In this document: positions 6,303 to 12,424 of the stretch, piece after piece
Numbering within the stretch: the first letter of the stretch is position 1
Layout of the letters: every line of letters starts with the position of its first letter
NCBI GenBank assembly: GCA_023415935.1
Contig: JAEZIX010000110.1
Coordinates: forward strand, 1 to 12,424
DNA from: Cyanobacteria bacterium OH_CDB_20
GTDB lineage: Bacteria; Cyanobacteriota; Vampirovibrionia; Gastranaerophilales; Gastranaerophilaceae
Length of the DNA: 12,424 nt
Direction: 5' to 3'
Program-made: the position numbers and the translations under genes
Notes under the pieces: model-generated
Databases searched by the model: none
Seen by the model: the letters and a program-made list of their open reading frames with translations, nothing else
What the model was told of the DNA's origin: nothing

Positions 6303-7196
6303 ATGAGAGAAAAAATATTTGTAATTTTTGCTTTTATAGCTGTAAATCTTGCTCCAGTTTATGCATATGAATTGGTTCCTTCTTACACTGATAATGTACG
6401 TGATTTTAATTACTATTCTGCTAATAAAAATTTTCCAACTGACGCTGATACCAGCAATTCATACCCTAAAGTTACCAGAATTGAATCACTATTATTCAAA
6501 CAAACATTTGCAAATGAAGATATTGAAAACAGGCTTGCACGTATTGAAACAAAGATGTTTAGAAGAGTTAATAATAATATGAGTCTTGCTGAAAGGGTTG
6601 ACCTAATTTCTAACAATATCGACCCTGGGCTATTCTATGATATCTCAAGCGATCAACTTTCATACTTAGAAAATAAGATCTTTGCAAGGACATATTCAAA
6701 TGATGATATAGAAACTCGCATTATCAGACTTGAAAAAGAGATGCTCGGCGCAATGCAAGACGGTAATTTAAAAGAAAGATATGATGTAGTAGCTCAAGCT
6801 GCAAAACACTACACAACTTTTTCTTCACTTCAACAAACCCCATACAATACTGTTCAGCAACCATATTACGGAAATAACTATCAGAACTACCAACAATATG
6901 GAAGCAACCCATACTCAACATATTCAAGTTCAAACAGAGCCGGGCTCAAAAATACACTAGGAAACATTGTATCTGGACTTCTTGGGGTAGGGACAATGAC
7001 AGGCTTCACTCCGCCAATATACCCAGGGCAATTCAACAGCGGATATCAATTCTATAATCCAAATAATACAAACTACTATGACCCATATACAAATCAAGGT
7101 ATTCAAGATAACAGGTCTACTCTAACTCCATACGGCTACAATAATTATAATAGGTCATACGGAACGGGTAGCGGTGTAAAAGTTTTATACGACTAA
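6303..7196 (+). CDS. secreted protein with duplicated ~44-residue helical motif and Tyr/Asn-rich tail
   Basis: The 297-residue product is counted from ATG 6303. Residues 1-21 form a Sec signal peptide ending APVYA. Residues 59-102 and 121-163 are two copies of one motif. Copy one has RIESLLFKQTFANEDIENRL and then RIETKMF and LAERVDLI; copy two has LENKIFARTYSNDDIETRI and then RLEKEML and LKERYDVV. Each is a hydrophobic Phe with Thr-Phe/Tyr and a Asn-Asp/Glu-Asp-Ile turn, followed by an Arg-Leu-Glu helix. From memory, similar LEKKIF-type units recur in Melainabacteria exported proteins; I cannot verify that here. Residues about 175-210 and 236-290 are low-complexity, rich in Tyr, Asn, Gln, Pro and Ser. 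Between them lies a Gly-rich hydrophobic stretch (LGNIVSGLLGVGTMTGF, 219-235) that might insert in a membrane. No enzyme motif is seen; a surface or envelope-associated role is plausible. The gene ends in TAA inside the terminator stem. Confidence 0.75.
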   Translation: MREKIFVIFAFIAVNLAPVYAYELVPSYTDNVRDFNYYSANKNFPTDADTSNSYPKVTRIESLLFKQTFANEDIENRLARIETKMFRRVNNNMSLAERVDLISNNIDPGLFYDISSDQLSYLENKIFARTYSNDDIETRIIRLEKEMLGAMQDGNLKERYDVVAQAAKHYTTFSSLQQTPYNTVQQPYYGNNYQNYQQYGSNPYSTYSSSNRAGLKNTLGNIVSGLLGVGTMTGFTPPIYPGQFNSGYQFYNPNNTNYYDPYTNQGIQDNRSTLTPYGYNNYNRSYGTGSGVKVLYD

Positions 7197-7219
7197 AGAG
7201 AGCCCTAAGGCTCTCTTTT
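7195..7219 (+). terminator. Rho-independent terminator after the secreted-protein gene
   Basis: AAAGAGAGCC (7195-7204) and GGCTCTCTTT (7209-7218) form a perfect 10-bp stem with loop CTAA, followed by TTTTAATTTT-type sequence. The plus-strand gene's stop codon is within the left arm. On the minus strand the tail after the stem is T-poor, so it should serve mainly the plus-strand gene and only weakly rpsR. Confidence 0.85.
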
Positions 7220-7247
7220 AATTTTATAATAATAATTTTAAAAATTA

Positions 7248-7481
7248 TTAATTTTCAAATACGTAGCAAAGTAAAGATGCTTCTCTAGCTCTCTTTACTG
7301 ATCTTGCTAACATTCTTTGATGTTCAGCACATGTACCAGTAATTCTTCTTGGAAGTATTTTACCTGCTTCAGTTAAATATTTTTTTAATTTTTGAGCATC
7401 TTTGTAATCGATTACAGTTGCTTTATCTGCGCAAAAACTGCAATTTTTTCTTTTTTTCTTGTCTTGTTGTTCTCTTGCCAT
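7248..7481 (-). CDS. rpsR: 30S ribosomal protein S18
   Basis: The 77-residue product has the normal S18 length and sequence. S18 pairs with S6 on the 30S platform. This is the zinc-binding (C+) form: Cys14 and Cys17 (CSFC), Cys51 and His54 (GTCAEH) are all present. Other S18 signatures are IDYKDAQKLKKYL (24-36), LPRRITGTC (43-51) and RSVKRAREASLLCYV near the C terminus. The ATG is preceded by AAGG with 9 bases between. The gene lies 38 bases after the ssb stop, in the order rpsF-ssb-rpsR found in many bacteria, so it should be co-transcribed with rpsF. rplI does not follow, and the next gene converges. The stop is TAA. Confidence 0.98.
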   Translation of the reverse strand: MAREQQDKKKRKNCSFCADKATVIDYKDAQKLKKYLTEAGKILPRRITGTCAEHQRMLARSVKRAREASLLCYVFEN

Positions 7482-7519
7482 TATATTTTTCCTTTTTCTT
7501 CTTTATTTTTATTTATTGT

Positions 7520-7915
7520 CTAAAACGGGATTTCTTCTTCACCAATTAGTTCATCAGAGAAGTCTTCTTCAGCAAATTTTACTATTTCATCTGAAGAGCC
7601 TGCAGATGCTTTTGAAACAGAACCTGAAACTTTTTCAAAACTTGAAAGTTCAATTTCAACGATTCTTTTTTCAGTTCCATCATCTGCTTGAACTGTATTA
7701 GTTTGTAATCTTCCTTCAACAACAACTTTGTCTGATTTAGCTAAATTATTTTCAACCAAATCTCAAAGATTACCTTTTGCAACAACTCTGACTAAGGTTT
7801 CTTCTTTTTCATTAATATTTAATGTGAAACTTGCTATCGGAACATTATTAGAAGTAAATCTCTTTTCAGGATTTCTATATACAATTCCAGATAATACAGC
7901 TTTAGCCAGCGTCAT
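7520..7915 (-). pseudogene. ssb: single-stranded DNA-binding protein gene interrupted by an in-frame UGA
   Basis: Read from ATG 7915-7913, the frame encodes MTLAKAVLSGIVYRNPEKRF (1-20), then FTLNI and LVRVVAKGNL (41-50). It meets TGA at 7765-7763 as codon 51. The same frame continues DLVENNLAKSDKVVVEGRLQ (52-71), then a Ser/Ala/Gly linker and an acidic tail ending EEEIPF. This is a complete SSB: an OB-fold with the VVVEGRLQT strand, followed by the IPF tip that recruits DNA-repair and replication partners. Without the TGA it would be 131 residues, a little short for the family. The gene starts 7 bases after the rpsF stop and ends in TAG 38 bases before rpsR. No frameshift is needed to join the halves, so one base separates it from an intact gene. 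It may be a true nonsense mutation, an assembly error or a recoded codon. Downstream re-initiation at TTG 7759-7757 would give 79 residues with half an OB-fold. SSB is normally essential, so another ssb copy would be expected if this one is dead. Confidence 0.85.
7763..7765 (-). other. ssb: in-frame UGA stop at ssb codon 51
   Basis: The minus-strand codons around it read CTT TGA GAT. One substitution would restore a sense codon: TGG (Trp), GGA (Gly), CGA or AGA (Arg), TCA (Ser) or TTA (Leu). Cyanobacterial SSBs have a small residue (Ala) at the corresponding site by my recollection, and Ala is not reachable from TGA in one step, so the ancestral codon is uncertain. Confidence 0.9.
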
Positions 7916-7922
7916 ACAATTC

Positions 7923-8219
7923 CTACGCTTTCACTTTTGAAACGTCTAAGAACATAGTTCTTAAGATGTTTTCGTTTAATTTTAATTGTCTTTTAAATTC
8001 AACCACTTTATCAGCAGGTAGTTCCAATTTTTGAGTAACTAAATAACCATCTCTAAAGTTTTGGATATCGTATGATAATTTTCTACGACCCATTTTTTCA
8101 GTTTCAACAATTTTGCCTGAGAAACCAGAAACAGTATCTTCGATCTTAGCAACAATTTTATCTGCTTCTTCAGAATCTATGTTTGGTTTAATGATTGATA
8201 GTAATTCGTACGTTTTCAA
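7923..8219 (-). CDS. rpsF: 30S ribosomal protein S6
   Basis: The 98-residue product matches the length of S6 (about 95-100 without the E. coli Glu tail). S6 forms a heterodimer with S18 on the small-subunit platform. Signatures are the opening KTYELLSIIKP (2-12), GRRKLSYDIQNFRDGYLV (44-61) and the closing NENILRTMFLDV. The start codon is TTG (8219-8217), supported by AAGGAG (8232-8227) with a 7-base spacer and by the position of the conserved KTYELL residues; no ATG fits. The stop is TAG, 7 bases before the ssb start. It is the first gene of rpsF-ssb-rpsR. The upstream leader does not show a CCG-bearing hairpin of the kind to which the S6-S18 complex binds in some bacteria, so that autoregulation is not evident. 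Confidence 0.97.
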   Translation of the reverse strand: MKTYELLSIIKPNIDSEEADKIVAKIEDTVSGFSGKIVETEKMGRRKLSYDIQNFRDGYLVTQKLELPADKVVEFKRQLKLNENILRTMFLDVSKVKA

Positions 8220-8226
8220 TTTTTAT

Positions 8227-8232
8227 CTCCTT
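8227..8232 (-). promoter_or_regulatory. rpsF: ribosome binding site supporting the TTG start of rpsF
   Basis: AAGGAG on the minus strand, 7 bases upstream of TTG 8219-8217. It is the best Shine-Dalgarno match in the window and fixes the non-ATG start. Confidence 0.85.
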
Positions 8233-8273
8233 GAGTTCTAGTATTAATATAATTCTCTCATAATAGTAAATAA

Positions 8274-8302
8274 ATCCTATCATAAAGATTTTTTTAATTC
8301 AA
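8274..8302 (-). promoter_or_regulatory. putative promoter for rpsF-ssb-rpsR
   Basis: On the minus strand, TTGAAT (8302-8297, four of six) and TAGGAT (8279-8274, four of six) are 17 bases apart. A start near 8267 gives a leader of about 48 bases. The region 8220-8354 between waaA and rpsF is the largest intergenic gap in the window and otherwise holds only a weak AT-rich palindrome (8335-8350). Confidence 0.35.
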
Positions 8303-8354
8303 ATAGTCATTAAAATTTGCTTCACAAAACATAAAATTCAATTATGAATTGCGT

Positions 8355-9605
8355 TTATATCTCATTTAATACAAAATCTATTGCACCTTTATTCTCAGCA
8401 AATATATTTGCAGCACCAGTACAAGCGACTTTATAAGTAGCCGCACTTTCGATATATAACAAAAGCTCATTTAAGAGATCATTTGAATTTTTAACAATTT
8501 TTCCTGCTTTTTTGTCCAAAACAAGATTATAAACTTCTTTAAAATTAAATATATTTGGACCTGATAAAGCAGGTTTACCCCAAATATTTGCCTCTAATGG
8601 ATTGTGACCGCCTGTATTTGAAAAACTTCCGCCAATAAAAGCTACATGACATATTGCAAACATTTTAGACAGCTCACCCATTGTATCGAGCATGATTATA
8701 TCCTTTTCAATAAAGTTTGCATTTTCGCTTCGTTTTCCATATTTAAACCCTGACGCACGCAACAAACTCTCAACTTTTTCAAATCTTTGAGGATGCCTAG
8801 GAGCAATTAGAAATTTTAATTCTGGAATTTTCGATTTTGCCTTGGTGAAAGCCTCTAAAACAATTTCGTCTTCACCTTGATGGGTACTTGCTGCTATGAA
8901 AACTTTACTTTTTTCAACTCCCATATCAAGCCACAAGCTTTTTACTTCTTGTATTGTCATATTAGGAGTAATGTCATATTTCAAATTTCCCATTACTTTA
9001 ACTTTTGGCTCATATGCACCAATATCAATTATTCTTTTAGCATCATCTTTTGATTGCATTAAAAGTTTTTCATAGTTATCTAATATCGGAACGAAAAATA
9101 CGCCAAATTTCTTGTATCCGTTGTAAGAACGTGGCGAAATTCTTCCATTAACAGTATAAACTTTTATTCCTTTTTTATTAGCTGAACTTAAAAAACAAGG
9201 CCAAATTTCAGTTTCTGCTATTACAATTTTTGAAGGTTTAAAATGATTAAGAAACGCATTTACACTAAACACGAAATCATAAGGAAAATATGTAATAATA
9301 TCAACTGTCTCAGCAAGTTTTTTAATGGCAACTTCCTGGCCTGTTTTAGTCGTAGTAGTTAGAACAATTCTTTTATCAGGATTACATTCTCTGTATTTTT
9401 TTATCAATGCTTCTATTGCATTGGTTTCACCAACAGAAACAGCATGGAAAATGATTGTTTCTCTTTCATCTTGCGGATAAAAATAGAATCCGATTTTTTT
9501 CCAAAATCCTGCCCTGAATTTTGGCTGAATGATAAAAGCCAATGCTATAACTGGCGAAAATATAAGTGCTATTAATGGTACTAGAATATTATAAATAAAA
9601 TACAT
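8355..9605 (-). CDS. waaA: 3-deoxy-D-manno-octulosonic acid (Kdo) transferase
   Basis: The 416-residue product is near the length of E. coli WaaA (425). It transfers Kdo from CMP-Kdo to the lipid A precursor at the cytoplasmic face of the inner membrane. The N terminus has the expected membrane anchor (residues about 3-27, YNILVPLIALIFSPVIALAF). Family motifs are HAVSVGE (54-60), whose Glu60 matches the catalytic general base, TTTTKTGQ (83-90), AETEIWP (130-136), NGRIS (153-157), KVMGNLKYD (203-211), APRHPQR (268-274) and GGHNPLEAN (332-340). The fold is GT-B (GT30 family). Its ATG is only 5 bases after the secA stop, with AAGG inside the end of secA as ribosome site, so the two are co-transcribed and may be translationally coupled. 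Presence of this gene implies an LPS-type outer membrane. The number of Kdo units added is not predictable. Stop TAA. Confidence 0.95.
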   Translation of the reverse strand: MYFIYNILVPLIALIFSPVIALAFIIQPKFRAGFWKKIGFYFYPQDERETIIFHAVSVGETNAIEALIKKYRECNPDKRIVLTTTTKTGQEVAIKKLAETVDIITYFPYDFVFSVNAFLNHFKPSKIVIAETEIWPCFLSSANKKGIKVYTVNGRISPRSYNGYKKFGVFFVPILDNYEKLLMQSKDDAKRIIDIGAYEPKVKVMGNLKYDITPNMTIQEVKSLWLDMGVEKSKVFIAASTHQGEDEIVLEAFTKAKSKIPELKFLIAPRHPQRFEKVESLLRASGFKYGKRSENANFIEKDIIMLDTMGELSKMFAICHVAFIGGSFSNTGGHNPLEANIWGKPALSGPNIFNFKEVYNLVLDKKAGKIVKNSNDLLNELLLYIESAATYKVACTGAANIFAENKGAIDFVLNEI

Positions 9606-9610
9606 TTAAT

Positions 9611-12403
9611 TTAACCTTTTTTATTCTTACCGCAACAGTGTTTGTATTTTTTACCGCTTCCGCAAGGACAAAGTTCATTTCTTCCAATTTTTTCTACATG
9701 TTGAGGCGTATTAACTTCAGAATCTTCTTCTGAATATTCGAAAGATTCAGCAGCTTTTGACAGTTCTGTTTCAATCGGGGCATCAGCTTGATTTATAATC
9801 TGAACACCAAATTTTGTTCTAAATAAATGTCTTACTGTCTCACTTTGAATATCATACATCATGTTGTTAAACAGATCGTATGCTTCTTTTTTATACTCAA
9901 TAAGAGGGTCTTTTTGACCGTATGCTCTAAGACCTATACCATCTCTAAGCATGTCAATATTATGTAAATGGTCAATCCACTTGTTATCAATAACTCTTAA
10001 TAATATATCACGCTCTATTCCACGCATTACATTATCATTTGTGAATGGTTCTTGCAAAGTGTAGTTGTCTTCGTATTTTTCAAGAACTTCATTATAGAAT
10101 TTAATGGTGTTAGTTTCATGCTCTCTATAAGCAGCAATAGCAAAATCTTTAAGTTTTTCATATATATTGTCATACTTTAAGCCTTGTAAGTCACTAACTT
10201 CAATACTACTCAACTGTGGCATCATCGAATGGATTTCACGGACAAGTCCTTGTAAGTCTTCATAAATGTAATCTTCTGGGCTCATCTCAGGTGAAATGTA
10301 GCTCTTTAAAATTCTATCAAGCTCTTTTTCAATCATATATTGAATATCTAAAGAAAGATTTTCACCTTTAAGTACTTTTCTTCTTTGTGTATAGAATTTT
10401 TCACGCTGGATATTCATAACATCGTCATATTCAAGTACATGTTTTCTTGTATCAAAATGGTATGTTTCAACTTTCTTTTGAGAACTTTGAATTTGCCTTG
10501 TTATAAGAGGGGACTCAATAGCCATTGATTCATCAACATTCAATGTATTCATAAGAGCAACAACTTGTTGTCCACCGAATATTCTCATTAAGTTGTCTTC
10601 AAGAGACAAGAAAAATCTTGTAGAACCAGGGTCACCTTGACGCGCTGCACGACCTCTGAGCTGATTATCAATTCTTCGAGATTCGTGTCTTTCTGTACCG
10701 ATTACGTGAAGTCCACCAAGTTCAACAACTTTATTATGTCCTTGTTCAGTAATTTCTCTTGCATTTTTCAATGCAAGTTCTTTTTTCGCTTCATAATCAG
10801 GTGTAGTTTCAGGGTTATAACCCATATTTTCTAGATTTTCTTTGGCAAGAAACTCAGAATTACCACCTAAGAGAATATCTGTACCACGACCAGCCATATT
10901 TGTCGCAATAGTAACAGCACCCAATCTACCGGCTTGAGCAATGATATATGCTTCTTTTTCGTGGTGTTTAGCATTTAATATATTATGTTTTACACCTCTT
11001 TGGGTTAAAAGTTTTGAAAGATATTCAGATCTGTCAATACTAATAGTACCAACAAGAACCGGTCTTCCAAGGTTATTCATTTCAATGATTTCTTCAACAA
11101 CTGCTAAGTATTTTTGTTTTTCATTTTTGTAAATAACATCAGACATGTCTTTTCTAATATCATTTTTATTAGTTGGAATTGTTGTTACTTCTAAATTGTA
11201 AATCTTTCCGAATTCAGCTTCTTCAGTCATCGCAGTACCTGTCATACCAGCTAGTTTAGGATAAAGCCTAAATAAATTTTGGAAAGTAATGCTTGCAAGG
11301 GTTTGTGTCTCATCTTGTATTGGCACATTTTCTTTTGCTTCAACTGCTTGATGAAGACCATCAGACCAGCGTCTACCTTCCATTAAACGACCTGTAAATT
11401 CATCTACAATCATAATTTCACCGTTTTTTATAACGTAATCAGTGTCTTTATGGAAAAGTTCTTTTGCTTTTAGTGCCTGAAGCAAATAATGAGCATATTG
11501 CCCCTGAACATCAAATAAATCAGCAACATTCAAAAGTTCTTGAGCTTTATCAATACCTTCTTCGGTTAAAATTATATTTTTGTTTTTTTCGTCTATTTCA
11601 TAATCTACAACTTTTTCAAGTTGAGGAGCAACCTTTGCCATAGTGCGGTATAATTCAGCAGATTTTTCAAGTCTTCCGCTAATAATTAAAGGAGTTCTTG
11701 CCTCATCAATCAAGATACTGTCAACTTCGTCAATTATAGCAAAATAAACTGGTCTTTGAACTTGTTGCTCAAGGCTCCCAGCCATATTATCACGCAAATA
11801 ATCAAAACCAAATTCATTATTTGTACCGTATGTAATATCACAGTTGTACGCTTCTTTTTTCTTTATGAATTCATCGTCACGTCTATTAGAAAGCACAACT
11901 CCTACAGTTAATCCAAGGAATTTATATATTCTTCCCATCCATTCGCTATCACGTTTTGCAAGATAATCGTTAACTGTTACAATGTGAACACCTCTACCTG
12001 TAAGGGCATTAAGGTAAGCGGGTAATGTTGCAACAAGAGTTTTACCTTCACCTGTTCTCATCTCAGCAATATGACCTTCGTGTAAGAAAATGCCGCCAAT
12101 TAACTGAACATCAAAATGCCTCATATTCAAAACACGTTTTCCAGCTTCTCTTACAACAGCAAAAGCTTCAGGAAGAATTTTATCTAGTGCTTCTTTTTCA
12201 AGTTCTCTATCTTTTTTAGGGTCATCTGATTTTTCTCTTTGAGAAAGTATCTCTTTAAATTCTTGCGTTTTAGCTCTCAATTCTTCATCTGAAAGCGCAG
12301 AAATTTGTGGTTCTAAGTTATTTATAAAATCTACCGTTGGCAATACTTTTTTTACTTTTCGCTCATTTGGATCACCCAAAAGCTTTAATAGCAAATCAAT
12401 CAT
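9611..12403 (-). CDS. secA: preprotein translocase ATPase SecA
   Basis: The 930-residue product is slightly longer than E. coli SecA (901). SecA binds preproteins and drives them through SecYEG using ATP. Visible are Walker A MRTGEGKT (115-122), Walker B FAIIDEVDS (221-229) with DEARTP (233-238), the preprotein cross-linking domain (about 240-360), GMTGT (386-390), TIATNMAGRGTDILLGGN and the Arg-finger region QLRGRAARQGDPGS. A helical scaffold and wing domain follows, ending in the zinc motif CPCGSGKKYKHCC (912-924), which binds SecB or ribosomes in other species. A short insertion after LGGN (SEFLAKENLENMGY and on) resembles that of cyanobacterial SecA from memory. The ATG is preceded by AGGGGA at 6 bases. 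Its promoter lies beyond the window. It supplies export for the signal-peptide proteins encoded nearby and forms a pair with waaA. Stop TAA. Confidence 0.98.
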   Translation of the reverse strand: MIDLLLKLLGDPNERKVKKVLPTVDFINNLEPQISALSDEELRAKTQEFKEILSQREKSDDPKKDRELEKEALDKILPEAFAVVREAGKRVLNMRHFDVQLIGGIFLHEGHIAEMRTGEGKTLVATLPAYLNALTGRGVHIVTVNDYLAKRDSEWMGRIYKFLGLTVGVVLSNRRDDEFIKKKEAYNCDITYGTNNEFGFDYLRDNMAGSLEQQVQRPVYFAIIDEVDSILIDEARTPLIISGRLEKSAELYRTMAKVAPQLEKVVDYEIDEKNKNIILTEEGIDKAQELLNVADLFDVQGQYAHYLLQALKAKELFHKDTDYVIKNGEIMIVDEFTGRLMEGRRWSDGLHQAVEAKENVPIQDETQTLASITFQNLFRLYPKLAGMTGTAMTEEAEFGKIYNLEVTTIPTNKNDIRKDMSDVIYKNEKQKYLAVVEEIIEMNNLGRPVLVGTISIDRSEYLSKLLTQRGVKHNILNAKHHEKEAYIIAQAGRLGAVTIATNMAGRGTDILLGGNSEFLAKENLENMGYNPETTPDYEAKKELALKNAREITEQGHNKVVELGGLHVIGTERHESRRIDNQLRGRAARQGDPGSTRFFLSLEDNLMRIFGGQQVVALMNTLNVDESMAIESPLITRQIQSSQKKVETYHFDTRKHVLEYDDVMNIQREKFYTQRRKVLKGENLSLDIQYMIEKELDRILKSYISPEMSPEDYIYEDLQGLVREIHSMMPQLSSIEVSDLQGLKYDNIYEKLKDFAIAAYREHETNTIKFYNEVLEKYEDNYTLQEPFTNDNVMRGIERDILLRVIDNKWIDHLHNIDMLRDGIGLRAYGQKDPLIEYKKEAYDLFNNMMYDIQSETVRHLFRTKFGVQIINQADAPIETELSKAAESFEYSEEDSEVNTPQHVEKIGRNELCPCGSGKKYKHCCGKNKKG

Positions 12404-12409
12404 TATTGT

Positions 12410-12415
12410 TCCCCT
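12410..12415 (-). promoter_or_regulatory. secA: ribosome binding site of secA
   Basis: AGGGGA on the minus strand, 6 bases before ATG 12403-12401. The remaining 9 bases to the window end show nothing recognisable. Confidence 0.6.
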
Positions 12416-12424
12416 GTCTAATAT

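Noticed and set aside
7228..7247. AATAATTTT/AAAATTATT palindrome next to the rpsR stop
   Set aside because: It is made only of A and T and is expected by chance in such sequence; the GC-containing hairpin at 7195-7218 is the real terminator.
7520..7915. Genome uses code 4 (UGA as tryptophan) throughout
   Set aside because: About 19 tryptophan sites are UGG and every other gene is free of in-frame UGA, which would not be expected in an AT-rich genome with full reassignment.
7728..7940. Plus-strand open frame across ssb
   Set aside because: It is antisense to the conserved ssb reading frame, has no ribosome site and gives a Phe/Leu-rich non-protein-like product.
8220..8267. S6-S18 autoregulatory leader motif upstream of rpsF
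   Set aside because: No CCG-bearing hairpin is present in the predicted leader.
8335..8350. Terminator after waaA (AATTCA/TGAATT palindrome)
   Set aside because: A 6-bp stem that is almost all A-T with a poor T tail is too weak to call.
10637..12219. Plus-strand open frames inside secA
   Set aside because: They lie opposite strongly conserved SecA sequence and have no similarity to any family I know.
1..12424. CRISPR array, tRNA/rRNA, insertion sequence or defence island
   Set aside because: No direct repeats with regular spacing, no cloverleaf or rRNA sequence, and no transposase-like frame were found; the lone SNF2 helicase fragment has no visible defence partner.

Overview
The window is a low-GC bacterial chromosome segment (roughly one third G+C by eye), densely packed with ordinary chromosomal genes. 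There is no phage gene, insertion sequence, CRISPR array or RNA gene that I can see, and no gene-free stretch longer than about 135 bases. The organism has an outer membrane, because it encodes the Kdo transferase of lipid A/LPS synthesis and a lipoprotein. It stores glycogen (glgA) and has the rpsF-ssb-rpsR order seen in many bacteria. The SecA has an insertion in its second nucleotide-binding domain like that of cyanobacterial SecA, and one secreted protein carries a duplicated short helical motif of a kind I associate with Melainabacteria/Vampirovibrionia. Together these make a gut-type Melainabacterium (Gastranaerophilales-like) my best guess. That placement is inference, not proof.

Layout, left to right. 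(1) Positions 1-1017, plus strand: the C-terminal part of a SNF2-family helicase that begins outside the window. It meets, tail to tail with a 12-base overlap, a minus-strand cluster: glgA (2460-1006), ruvA (3101-2475) and a secreted TPR protein (3716-3132). (2) Positions 3717-3840: a divergent promoter region with an 8-bp inverted repeat. (3) Positions 3841-4749, plus strand: a soluble helical-repeat protein resembling the cytoplasmic MgtE N domain. It converges on a minus-strand amino-acid-type binding lipoprotein (5544-4765). (4) Positions 5545-5647: a second divergent promoter region, leading to two plus-strand secreted proteins of unknown function (5648-6238 and 6303-7196) and then a strong terminator hairpin. 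(5) Positions 12403-7248, minus strand: secA and waaA, closely spaced, then rpsF, ssb and rpsR behind their own putative promoter.

The main anomaly is in ssb. A single in-frame UGA at codon 51 (7765-7763) splits an otherwise normal SSB, while the sequence on both sides stays in one frame and keeps the acidic C-terminal tip ending IPF. No gene in the window ends in UGA (10 UAA, 3 UAG), but tryptophan elsewhere is encoded by UGG (about 19 sites), so wholesale UGA reassignment is unlikely. A nonsense mutation, an assembly error or local recoding must be distinguished.

The second notable pattern is two predicted leaderless genes. In both, a perfect TATAAT ends exactly 6 bases before the ATG of a protein with a signal peptide, and no Shine-Dalgarno sequence is usable.
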